A stretch of DNA of 64,000 nucleotides, from assembly GCF_009834125.1 (NCBI RefSeq), contig NZ_CP047146.1, forward strand, positions 4,457,501-4,521,500, in the 5' to 3' direction. A program made the translations under genes and the position numbers. Below the pieces are notes generated by a model. The model did not search any database, was not told the DNA's origin, and saw nothing but the letters and a program-made list of their open reading frames with translations. Shown here in pieces: positions 54,619-63,554 of the stretch; position 1 is the first letter of the stretch, and each line of letters opens with the position of its first letter. Source of the stretch: Streptomyces sp. GS7. Lineage in GTDB: Bacteria; Actinomycetota; Actinomycetes; Streptomycetales; Streptomycetaceae.

Positions 54619-54863
54619 CCAGCGACCGGGACGCCCGCTTACGACGCACGCGCCGACAACGGCAGACCCTCACCCCTCACCTACGTCACTCGCGGTCGAC
54701 CGTCTCGGCACGGCAATGTCCCGCGCCCGTCTGAGCTTGTCGTTGACCTGCGGTGTCGGTGGCGACCCCGGCCGGTCGTGAGGAACAGCCCTGGGTTGAT
54801 CATTCCCCTCGGGGCCCAACCAAGGTGGCTGTAAAGCCCGCCGCGGAACGACCCTGAAGCCCG

Positions 54864-55092
54864 TCAGCGGTTCCACCGAACGGCGGGGTCGTGCTCGGCG
54901 ACGTGCTGGGCGACCGCGTCGACGCCGGGACGGGCGTATCGCTCCAGGGACCGCACGGAGGCGTGTCGGGAGCGGGCCAGGAGAGCCACCACTGCCGACG
55001 CTGCCTCTCCATCCCCGCGATGGCCACGCAAGGTCATCAGCGCGTTGGGCTCGTCGGGGAACCGGCGACAGTTGAATACGCGAGCGCACCAG
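54864..55092 (-). pseudogene. Tyrosine recombinase C-terminal fragment
   Basis: The minus-strand frame ends ARSRHASVRSLERYARPGVD, in which the box II-like Arg-His region and the nucleophilic Tyr (SLERYARPG) of tyrosine recombinases are recognisable. Upstream homology ends where the LLM-oxidoreductase remnant begins (about 55093). Its first 60 bp coincide with the direct repeat. Confidence 0.6.
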
Positions 55093-55093
55093 T
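55030..55093 (+). repeat. 64-bp direct repeat, right copy
   Basis: AAGGTCATCAGCGCGTTGGG with continuing similarity matches 52905-52968. Here it overlaps the coding sequence of the tyrosine-recombinase remnant read on the minus strand. Confidence 0.75.
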
Positions 55094-55102
55094 ACGAGGC
55101 CG

Positions 55103-55940
55103 TTATCCCAATAGAGAAGCGAGCCTGCGCCATTCCTCCCTCGGGAGCTTGTCCCTGTGGGTGCCGGTGAGCACCTGGGGGCCACGTGGTCCTCGCCTGC
55201 CTGATGGAAGGTGTCGATGCGGTCGCGGATGCGGTCCTCGTCGCCCCAGGCGAAGACCGCGTCGATCAGGCGGTCGCTGCCGCTCGGTCAGGTCGGCCTC
55301 GGTGAAGCCGTGCCGCAGAAGGTGTTGGTGTAGTTCGGCAGCGTGAGGTACATGGCGAGGGCGTCGCGGGCCAGCGCGCGGGCCCGGGCCGGGTCGGTCT
55401 CCATAACCACCTTCAGCACCGGGGCGAGCAGCGGGCCCTCGCCGAGGATCTCGCGAGCCTGGGCGGTGTGTTCGGGCGTGACCAGGTAGGGGATGGCGCC
55501 GGCCGCCCGCTCGCCGGACAGCTTCAGCATCTTCGGGCCCAGCGCGGCCAGCCCCTGCTGTCGGCGGCGACGCCGACCTCGTCCAGCTCGTCGAGGTAGC
55601 CGGTCATCGCCGCGTACGGGCGGCTGTAGTCCTTCACCAGCGGGCCGTGGCTCACGCCGAGACCCACCAGGTAGCGGCCGGGGTGCGCCGATGCCACCTT
55701 GGCGAAGCCGGCCGCGGTCGTGGCGGCCTCCTGCTGCCAGATGTTCAGCATGCTGGTGCCGACGAGGATGCGGCGCGTCGTCCCGATCAACGGGGCGGCA
55801 TGGTCGGCGGTGCTGTTGTTACCGAGCCAGATGGCGCCGTACCCGAGTTCCTCCAGCTCGGCCGTGGCCTCGTCCAGTTCGCCGCGTTGGGCCGGGTCCT
55901 GCGAGCGCAGTTCGACGCGGCTCGCGGAAATGGTCTTCCA
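55103..55940 (-). pseudogene. LLM-class F420-dependent oxidoreductase, multiply frameshifted
   Basis: Minus-strand fragments in three frames make up one protein: ELRSQDPAQRGELDEATAEL and YGAIWLGNNSTADHA, then RILVGTSMLNIWQQEAATTA and HPGRYLVGLGVSHGPLVKDY. After a shift near 55558 come LAALGPKMLKLSGERAAGAI and AMYLTLPNYTNTF, and after another near 55315 and a third just downstream DAVFAWGDEDRIRDRIDTFH and PREEWRRLASLLG (stop 55103). It is a TIGR03620-type relative by memory. Confidence 0.75.
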
Positions 55941-56323
55941 GAGTGCCGCTGGGCCCGCGGTGCTCGGCGCAGGCCGGGCGGGAGCAGGAGAGTTTCACCG
56001 CGCCGGCGGACGGGCGGCCGTGGGGGGCCAGGCGCACCGTCCACACCCGCCCTGCCACGCGCGCCTCCTGCTGCGTCCCGGCCTCCACCGCCATGTGCGT
56101 ACTCCCCAGCGTTGCTTGATCCGGTGCGCTCGCGGTCTTCATCATCGGGGATACCGGCCGATCAGCCCCCGGGAAACGGACGTTTCAGCCCGGCGTGCTC
56201 TGCTCGCACGCAAGTGAAGCCGACGCCGCTGGTGCTGTGACCGCATAGGTTCGCCGGGGTGGTGTTCGTGGTCTTTGGGAGAGTTGGATGTGACGACACG
56301 TCCGATCAGCGCACGGAGGCGGG
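55941..56323. other. No intact gene (about 380 bp)
   Basis: The part nearest 55940 may contain the N-terminus of the LLM pseudogene, whose reading frame cannot be followed further. The remainder lies upstream of the IS630 transposase remnant and shows nothing recognisable. Confidence 0.35.
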
Positions 56324-57480
56324 ATGGCGGGGCGGGTCAGGGTTCGCAGGCTGACCGAGCAGGAGGGGCAGGGGCTGCGGCGGATCGTACGGTGGGGCAG
56401 TACGCGTACGGTGCGGTTCCGGCGGGCGATGATGCTGCTGGCCCCGGCGGGCGGCAACAGCGTTCCGGTCATCGCGAGGCTTGTTCAGGCGGACGAGGAC
56501 AGTGTCCGCGACCTGATCCCACAAGTTCAACGAGAGCGGGCTGGCCTGTCTGGGACTCTCCGTGGGCGGGAGGCCGTCCCCGCCTGCTCGGCGATGACCG
56601 ACGAGGAGGTTCGTCGTCCAGACGGCCAGCACCCGCCCGACGAAGCTGGGCAAGCCCTTCACCCGCTGGTCGATCCGGAAACTCGCCGACCATCTGCGCC
56701 GCAACGTCGCCCGTCCGATACACATCGGGCGCGAGGCCCTGCGGACGCTGTTGGTCCGCCGCGGGATCACGTTCCAGCGGACCAAGACCTGGAAGGTGTC
56801 CACGGATCCGGACTGCGATGCCAAGCTGGAACGGATCGAGTACGCGAGCAACGAGCGCCCGGAACGGACTTTCGCCTTCGATGAGTTCGGTCCTTTGGGC
56901 ATCCGTCCGACGGCCGGGTCGTGCTGGGGCGCAGCAGGGCAAGCCGGACCGGTTGCCGGCGACCTTTCACCGCACCCACGGGGTGACGTATTTCCACGGC
57001 TGCTACTCGGTCGGCGACGACACTCTCTGGGGTCGTCAACCGGCGCCGCAGGGGCACCGGCCGACCTTGGCCGCGCTCAAGAGCATCCGGGGCGGCCCGT
57101 CAGGACGGCGTCCCCGTCTACGTGATCTTGGACAGCCTGTCCGCCCACACCGGAGCGAAGAATCCGCCGCTGGGCGGCGAAGAACAAGGTCGAGCTGTGC
57201 TTCACCCCGACGAACGCCTCCTGGGCGAATCCGGTCGAGTCGCACTTCGTGCCGCTGCGGCAGTTCACCCTCGCCAACTCGGATCATCCCCACCACACTG
57301 TCCAGACCCGGAAGTTGCACCGCTACCTGCACTGGCGCAACGCCAACGCCCGCCACCCCGACGTCCTGGTCGCCCAGCGCAGGGAACGCGCCCGTGTCCG
57401 CGGCGAGGAAAGGCATCCGGTGGGGCATCCGACCGCCCTCCATCGCATCGTGACGGCCAGGACACCACCAATGCCCGGTG
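56324..57480 (+). pseudogene. IS630-family transposase, multiply frameshifted
   Basis: Frames from 56324 give RRIVRWGSTRTVRFRRAMML, an HTH-like N-terminus, then LGKPFTRWSIRKLADHLRRN and GITFQRTKTWKVSTDPDCDA, FAFDEFGPLGI (first catalytic Asp), and finally YLHWRNANARHPDVLVAQRR near the C-terminus. At least three frame changes occur. No clear terminal repeats were found. Confidence 0.75.
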
Positions 57481-57502
57481 CTGAGGAGATCCCGCGTGTC
57501 AG

Positions 57503-58152
57503 GTGCCGTTTGCTGCCAAGATGCCGGGCCGCGAGCGCGGTGACCTGGGCGGACAGGTCCGACAGGGAGGAATCGCGCAGTGCGGCGGCCCGGTGCGAGC
57601 CGGGCCACGTCGTTCCCCCAGGCGCCGGTGGCCCGGTCGTCCTCACCGATTTCGGGCGAACCCCCGGTCCAGCAGACCGCGGGCCTCGTCGTCCCGTTGC
57701 CGAGCCACCGCTTTTTACCGCGCCGACGGCATTGGCCAGGGCACTGGCCGGCCGTGACCACTCACCCTCACGGGCGCGCGCCGCGGATTCCCCGCGTCGT
57801 AGTGCAGGTCATCCGCGACCGATGCGGTGCGGACATCCAGATCAAGCCGCCAGAACAGCGGCACCCCCACGAAGCGGACGAACAGCAAGCGGCGGCGGTC
57901 GGAACGGTGAAAGTCCGGGTCACTGCGGACGTCGTCGACCGGCCGAACCTCACCCAATGCCTCCACCACGCGGGCCAGACAGTCCGGGAACTGCGCGTCC
58001 GGCACGACCCACGCGACGTCGATGTCGCTGAAGGCGTCCGCAGTACCTGACGCCAGCGAGCCGATCAGCGCCGTACTTGAGCCCGGGCAACACCTCTTCA
58101 GCGCGAGGCACACCTCGGCGGCCAGGGCGGCACGATCGGTCTCTCTCGCCAT
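57503..58152 (-). pseudogene. Nucleotidyltransferase-domain protein, frameshifted
   Basis: From ATG 58152 the frame encodes LIGSLASGTADAFSDIDVAW, the GS-x-D-x-D core of a nucleotidyltransferase, and VPLFWRLDLDVRTASVADD. Later segments IGEDDRATGAWGNDVARLA and AAALRDSSLSDLSAQVTALA are in other frames, so at least two indels lie between 57780 and 57580. The end near 57503 abuts the IS630 remnant. Confidence 0.65.
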
Positions 58153-58257
58153 AACGCACACCGTAGTCTGCCCCGCGTCACACCAATCGTCCTCAGCACT
58201 CCCAACCGAATCCGACCGTCCCCTACGGCTTGGTTGTCTAGCCCGGTCTTCACGAGC

Positions 58258-58980
58258 ATGGCGGCACTGTCCGGACTATGGGCCGTCTGGCAGGCCAGCC
58301 GCGTCAGTGTTTTCCGCTCCCAGCGGGATCCAACTCAGGCGACTGCGCAGCCCTGCCGCCCGCCGCCAACTAGTGAGGGAAGACCTCGTCTTTGGGTTTC
58401 ATCATGGGCGCCGTGGGCGCGCTCGTATTCGGGCTCATGACCCGCCTCATGATCGGTCTCGTGGTCGGTCCCCTGTTAGGGCTTATGGCTATGCTCACCA
58501 TGGCGTTCGGGGAGGGGGAGGGCTCACAGAACTCACCAGCGATTCGACACCGACAGACCCTAGGTCCCCCGTGCGGGAGGATCTGGTGCGCGGGCTCATT
58601 GTCTGCTCGTGGGCGGGTTCATCGGGTTTTTTATGGTGCTCCTGATCGTGCTCATGGGCGGAGTCATGGGCGGGTTCGTGCGTGGACTTGTGATCGCACT
58701 CACGCAGGGACTCGTATCTGGGCTCGCGTGGGGTGTTGTGGCCGGGCTCTACTTGTCGGGAGGCGCTGGCCGCCGCTTCCTGGTCTTCCTTTGCTGCTCC
58801 CGTCGGCGACTGCCGTGGAAACTGGGCACCTTCCTGAACTGGTCCTATGGAGCAGGTCTTCTCCGGATCTCTGGTGTGGCGTACCAGTTCCGCCACCGAG
58901 AGCTCCAGGACTGGCTCACCACCCACCCCCCTTCCCTAGCGGTTCGCCTCACTCTCTCCCTCAGCCTGTGCTGTTCATGA
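58258..58980 (+). pseudogene. NACHT-type NTPase C-terminal membrane region, remnant
   Basis: Hydrophobic, Gly/Met/Val-rich segments (FIMGAVGALVFGLMTRLMIG; GGFIGFFMVLLIVLMGGVMG) in two frames are followed by RRFLVFLCCSRRRLPWKLGT and GVAYQFRHRELQDWLTTHP. This order matches the C-termini of Streptomyces NACHT-domain proteins with membrane helices, whose N-terminal HTH and NTPase parts are absent here. Confidence 0.6.
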
Positions 58981-59003
58981 CCTAGTAGAAGCGACGCCCC
59001 CCG

Positions 59004-59682
59004 TCACTGATCACGCCTCCGCCGCTGTTCATGGCGAAGGGGCGCCAGTGGCGTGGTTGGCCGCTCCGCCAGGACTCGACGGAATACCACCTCCGACGGT
59101 CGCACAACGGCCAGTATCGACACCCACCGCTCGGTGGGGCCCGGATCCACGTTGCAGGCGCCCAGCAAGGCGATGAGCAGGGCGGTGGACATCGGCCGGT
59201 CACCGCGAAGAACGGCGCCGTAGGTGTGGTGGGAGAAGCCGCCCCGGTGGCGTGCAAGGTCTCGCAGGCTCAGCCCGCGGAAGCGGCGCATGTGATCCAG
59301 GAGCCGGGCCAGCTCGGCCTCGCTCTTGACCCACTGGGGTGGAGTGAGCTGGCCGGTGCGAGCCCATCTCTTTCAGCACGGCTGCGTGCTTGTCGCCGGT
59401 ATCGGTGTGCTGGGTGAGACGGAGGTTCTCCCACCGGGAGCGCCACCGCTCGGGATCGGCGCCGCAGGCCCGGACGTATCCCTCCACCGTCCGCCAGGTG
59501 GGCAGCGTGCGGCCGTTGTGCGCGCCTGAGAGCGAGGCGATGCAGACGCCGGAGCGCCGGGACATCTCGGCGAGGCTTGGGTGCGAGGCCCGTTGGCGCA
59601 GCGCGCGCAGGGCCTCGGCGAAGTCCACCAGGTGACGGTCGTGGCCGTCGCCGGTGGGCAGGGCGTTCATGGGGCGGGCCAC
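59004..59682 (-). pseudogene. XRE-type double-HTH protein, frameshifted
   Basis: The start is GTG 59682 with AAAGGAG six bases upstream. The first HTH reads RALRQRASHPSLAEMSRRSG and LPTWRTVEGYVRACGADPER. One indel near 59365 changes frame to KSEAELARLLDHMRRFRGLS and LRDLARHRGGFSHHTYGAVL, a second HTH. With one base restored it would be a complete protein of about 225 residues. Confidence 0.65.
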
Positions 59683-59739
59683 CGCAGCTCCTTTCGCGAG
59701 CCCGCGGCCCGGGGCACGGTGGCCCCGGGCCAGGGATCG

Positions 59740-59965
59740 TCAGGACTGGGTGAAGCGGCGCCGCAGTTCGACGCTGACGACGCCGGCGACGCACACGACG
59801 GCCACCGACCGTTCCAGGTCGATCCCCAGGGGCGAGGAGGGTGACCAGCGAACCCAGTACGACGACCAGGAGGACCAGGTCGACCCAGGACAGGCGGGGA
59901 CGCGAAGCCGGGGGCTCGGACTGGGGCTGTGAGGCGTCGGAGTTCTTTGAAAGGACCAGGGACAC
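59740..59965 (-). pseudogene. Small membrane protein, frameshifted
   Basis: The start is GTG 59965 with GGAG about eight bases upstream. The frame encodes RPRLSWVDLVLLVVVLGSLV and, after one missing base near 59838, GIDLERSVAVVCVAGVVSVE, a second helix. It lies 57 bp upstream of the XRE-type gene, in the same direction, so the two were probably one operon. Confidence 0.55.
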
Positions 59966-60658
59966 TAAGACTCCAGTGGAGGCGACGGATTGCTGTGGAC
60001 TGGCCCGCCCGGTTGCAGCCGGAAGATAGGGCCGTTTTCACGCTACTGGCCTCAACGCGGGGTACATACGCACGGAGTTGCAGGACTGAGCACACCTGTC
60101 AACACCGACCCGGCGTCACGAAACACGTCACACGCTGCACCGTCGGTGGGATTGCGCGGATTCGCCGGAAGCGCGGCTTCCGTAGAGTTCCAGGTGGTGT
60201 TTTCGCAGGTCAGGCGGTACATGGTGCAAGGCGAGAAGAATCTCGGAAATCCCCGACAAGGCATAAACAACCGTCCGTGCTCCGCTTCTCGCCAGTTATT
60301 TATGGACTGTCGCGTGAGTGCCGCGAATAATCCCATGAGATTGCTTCGGAAGGGGTGAGTTTTCGCAGGTCAGAGCGGTCATTTTTCATGCGCTGTAAGA
60401 GCTACGCGGCGTGGTGCTGTACAGTTCCGGTCCTGGCAGTCAGACTCTTACTTGTCAGCTCGCAGATTGGTTAGCAGTGCGAGCCCCGGGCGGCGCATCC
60501 GTACTGCTGTGGACGCACCAGGGACAACCAGGGGATCTTCCGTTGCAGCGGAACCCCCACCAACTCATCAGCACGCACTCACCAGAGCGCGAAGCTGGGG
60601 ACAGCGCAGATGTGGCCCGGCCGATGTGGCCGGGCCACACGTGTGTCCAGCACCGGAT
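59966..60658. other. Relatively AT-rich region without a gene (about 690 bp)
   Basis: GC content falls visibly at 60180-60480 compared with the rest of the window. No gene is supportable. It contains two copies of GTTTTCGCAGGTCAG 160 bp apart. Confidence 0.45.
60199..60373 (+). repeat. Two copies of GTTTTCGCAGGTCAG 160 bp apart
   Basis: The perfect 15-mer occurs at 60199-60213 and 60359-60373, both followed by (A)GCGGT. A shorter match, GTTTTCGCAG, is at 27285-27294. The arrangement is reminiscent of recombination-site half copies or of a conserved regulatory word; nothing more can be said. Confidence 0.6.
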
Positions 60659-60970
60659 TCACCGACTGAGCTTGTCGTTCAGGCGGATGACGGTGCCCTC
60701 GATGAGGGGCAACGGCCCGTCGTGGCCGGTCCAGGCTGCTTGGCGTGTCAGCCGTGAGTGCAGCCCGGTCCCGTGCCTGTGCGGTGGCCATTCCGTAGAG
60801 GCGGGGTGTTGGTGACGGTCACGGCCTGCTCGGCGCCCCAGGTGGCCGGGTCGCCGAAGACGAACTCGCCGCCGTGCTCGGGCGGTCGGCCGCCCTTGGG
60901 ATCGTAGGTGCTGATGAGGATCTCTGAAAACGGCCAGGCGTACTCGTCGCCCCACCCGGTCCGGCATTCA
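60659..60970 (-). pseudogene. Transposase remnant (NF041680-like)
   Basis: Minus-strand frames read LISTYDPKGGRPPEHGGEFV and FGDPATWGAEQAVTVTNTP, and then in another frame GLHSRLTRQAAWTGHDGPLP and LIEGTVIRL. I recall this order from a Streptomyces transposase family (NF041680). The gene is truncated at both ends and frameshifted. Confidence 0.55.
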
Positions 60971-61209
60971 TCGGAGTGGGAGTTTCAGCGAACTCCACCT
61001 GCGTTGTCGACCGTGGCCAGCCGCTTGTGGAGTGTGCGGCGGTGCGGGCCGGTCCAGGGCGCCTGAGGTGGCATTGCGGCGCTCCGCGCTGCGCGTTGCC
61101 CACCCTGGACAGGCCTGACCAGCCCGAACGGCGGGCGGGTTGTCGGGCGGCCCGAGAACCCTGGCGTCGCGGGGGACAAGGCCCACTATTATGCAACAGT
61201 CAGTTCATA

Positions 61210-61533
61210 ATGCCCGCACCATATCCGCACCACAGCACCTGGGCCTTCGCCGTCAACACCCCGCCCGTCGACGGCCACCGCCGCACCATCCGCCGCGCCG
61301 GCTTCCCCGACGAACTCCACGCCAGCATCGCGCTGCAGCGTTTCAACGCGGGCCTGGCCCTGTGCGTCATCACCGACCCCAGGCAGCGCACCGCCGACTA
61401 CCTGAGGGACTGGCTCACCAAGAAGGAACTGCACCTCAAGCCCACCACCATGGCCCGCTACCACGCCTACACCGAACAGGACCTGATCCCCGCCCTCGAC
61501 GCCATCCCCCTCAGGCTTCGAACCTGGTCATTC
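61210..61533 (+). pseudogene. Tyrosine-type integrase, N-terminal fragment
   Basis: From ATG 61210 the frame encodes STWAFAVNTPPVDGHRRTIR (arm-binding domain strand) and TADYLRDWLTKKELHLKPTT, MARYHAYTEQDLIPALDA, the core-binding SAM-like domain of AICE/phage integrases. It ends at about 61533, exactly where a sequence like the IS256 terminal repeat begins. The catalytic domain is absent. Confidence 0.7.
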
Positions 61534-61535
61534 GG

Positions 61536-61559
61536 GACGTGTCAGTGACTTCGTGTAAG
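61536..61559. repeat. Solo IS256-like terminal repeat
   Basis: GACGTGTCAGTGACTTCGTG then TAAG matches the left end of the IS256 element at 48709 (GACGTGTCAGTGACTTTGTG then TAAG) with one difference in 24. No IS256 coding sequence follows, so it is a leftover IS end. Confidence 0.7.
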
Positions 61560-61701
61560 AAGTTACGCAGATAGGCGGTCGAGGGGCGGCGGGAAGGCAG
61601 GGTAGGTACAGGTCCGTGATCACGGAGTTGGGTCACGCTCTGTGCTCGCTGGGGACCTGTGCCTGCGCTGCCACGAGGCTGAAGTGGATCGCTCTCGCCC
61701 C

Positions 61702-62934
61702 CTACGACCGCTTGGTGCCCTGCCACCAGGCGGGGTGGGCGGTGCCGTCGGTGGTACGGCCGTCGCGGTGAACGTAGTGGCGGACGTCGCGGCCGGGCTC
61801 GGTCAGTTCGCCGTCGAGGGCGCGCTGGAGCCACTCGGCGCCGAAGCGGAAGACCTCGGCGGCCACGCCGCCGAGGGGGTGGAATTCGTCCTCGTAGACG
61901 CGCAGTTCCTTTGGTGCACGGACGCGTTCGAAGGAGGCGAGGGCCTGGTGGAGTGGGGTGAGTTCGTCGAACTCGCCGATTCCGTAGAGGACCGGGCAGA
62001 TGATCTGTTCGACGAGGTCGCCCAGCGGCATGTGGGCGGCGAGATCGCGGTCGAAGGCGTCCTCGTCGTCGTATCCAGCCATGTACATGTAGTTGTTCTT
62101 GAAGGTGGGCTGGGCGCGCTCGAAGATGGTGTGGAAGTCGCCGGTCACGGCCTCGAACGCGGCCAGTGCGGCGAGGCGCCGGTCCGTGGCTGCGGCACGT
62201 GAGCCCCAGTAGCCGCTCATGCTGATGCCGAACATGCCGATCCGGGTCAGGTCGACCTCGGGCAGAGATGCCAGGTGGTCTACGTAGAGGCTGATGGCGC
62301 GCTCGTAGTTGCCGAGGTCCACGGTCAGGCCACGGGCGCGGGACTCGCCTTGGCCAGGGCCCTCGATCGAGAGGGCGACCATGCCGCGTGAGGTGTAGTA
62401 CCGCTCGGCGGCGTGGATGTAGTCCTCCTTGATCATGTCCATCCCGGGGCCGAGGATCACCGCGGGCGCGTTCTGCACCGCAGAGGCGGGCAGGTGGAGC
62501 AGGGCGAAGATCTACTTGCCCTCGAAGTCCAGGACTACGCGCCGGACGCGCCCGTCGCGCAGGGCGCCGAGGCGCTCGACGCAGTGGTTGGTGCGCTCGC
62601 GGAAGGCGGCCTTGCGCGGATCGGCGGCGTCGAAGATCGAGTACTGGGCGCGGCCCCACATCACCGCGGCCCGCTCGTACAGGTCGGAGGCGGTGCGCGC
62701 GAAGCCGTTCTTCTCGTGGTGGGCCGCGCGCTCCTCGGCCTGCGCGGCAACCGTCGCCCATGCCTTGGGCAGCATTGCGCCGCTCTTGACCAGCGCGAAG
62801 ACCTTGTCGAAGTCGGTGTGGTCGTGGCCGAGCAGTTCCATGGTGCCCTTGGCCTCGGGGTGCAGGGCGTCGAAGCCGCCCTGGGCGAGTGCGATGTCCA
62901 GTGTCCAGCTCCGGCCGGTCGAACGGATGGTCAC
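61702..62934 (-). pseudogene. FrsA-like alpha/beta hydrolase with one amber codon
   Basis: From GTG 62934 (AAGGGA upstream) the frame encodes an N-terminal helical cap, then TAG at 62512-62514 where Gln is expected (VVLDFEGK-x-IFALLHLP). It continues in frame with AVILGPGMDMIKEDY, the nucleophile elbow GMFGISMSGYWGSRA, the Asp loop GEFDELTPLHQAL and the His region YEDEFHPLGG to a stop at 61702. One base change separates it from an intact 410-residue esterase. Confidence 0.85.
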
Positions 62935-62960
62935 GAGGATCCCTTCTCTGCTGCGATTAG

Positions 62961-62987
62961 CTAAGTACTTATCTAGTAAGTACTTAG
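62961..62987. promoter_or_regulatory. Perfect 11-bp inverted repeat, MarR-type operator
   Basis: CTAAGTACTTA (62961-62971), spacer TCTAG and TAAGTACTTAG (62977-62987) lie between the divergent hydrolase and MarR genes. Each arm contains the palindrome AAGTACTT. It is 48 bp before the MarR start and 27 bp before the hydrolase start. Confidence 0.85.
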
Positions 62988-63034
62988 TCTAGGCTGTTGT
63001 CAACCCGCCCGTCTCGATGGGAAGACCTCCGCCC

Positions 63035-63499
63035 ATGTCCCAGTCCGAGTCCCGACCGGATGCCGTCCGCGCGGCAGCGCTCGACCGCCTCGCCCGCGCC
63101 GCCTACCGGCTGAGCGCTGCGGACGCGCGGCTGCGCGGCCGTGCCACCCGGACCCCCGGTGCTCTCTCCCTCACCCACGCCCGCGCGCTACGCGCCCTGG
63201 CCGAGCAGGGCCCGCTGACCATCCGCCAACTCGCCGCAGGTACGGAGACCACCGGCGCCGCCACCACCCAACTGGTCAACGGTCTCGTCGCGGCCGGCTA
63301 TGTCACCCGCACCCGCGCCTCCGAGGACAAACGCTCCGTCCTGGTCACCCTCACCGCCGCCGGACGAGCGCGGCACGACCAGCGCCAGCAGGCACTGGCC
63401 GAAGCCCTGCACACCGCCCTGGCCAGCTGGGACGGCCCGGCCCTGGACTCGGCCTCCGAGGTACTGGATCACCTGTCGGCGATCTATGACCAGCTCTGA
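63035..63499 (+). CDS. MarR-family transcriptional regulator
   Basis: The 154-residue protein has the winged HTH: LRALAEQGPLTIRQLAAGTE, TTGAATTQLVNGLVAAGYVT and the wing TRASEDKRSVLVTLTAAGR. It is divergent from the alpha/beta hydrolase pseudogene and almost certainly binds the inverted repeat at 62961-62987. ATG 63035 is preferred over the upstream start at 63017. Confidence 0.9.
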   Translation: MSQSESRPDAVRAAALDRLARAAYRLSAADARLRGRATRTPGALSLTHARALRALAEQGPLTIRQLAAGTETTGAATTQLVNGLVAAGYVTRTRASEDKRSVLVTLTAAGRARHDQRQQALAEALHTALASWDGPALDSASEVLDHLSAIYDQL

Positions 63500-63554
63500 G
63501 CAGCCCCACGCCGCACCGGGGCGCCTTTGGAAGGCCGTGCAGATGGGCGACCGT

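Noticed and set aside
60052..60336. ORFs in the AT-rich region 60.0-60.4 kb
   Set aside because: They lack ribosome-binding sites and codon bias and overlap the repeated 15-mers.
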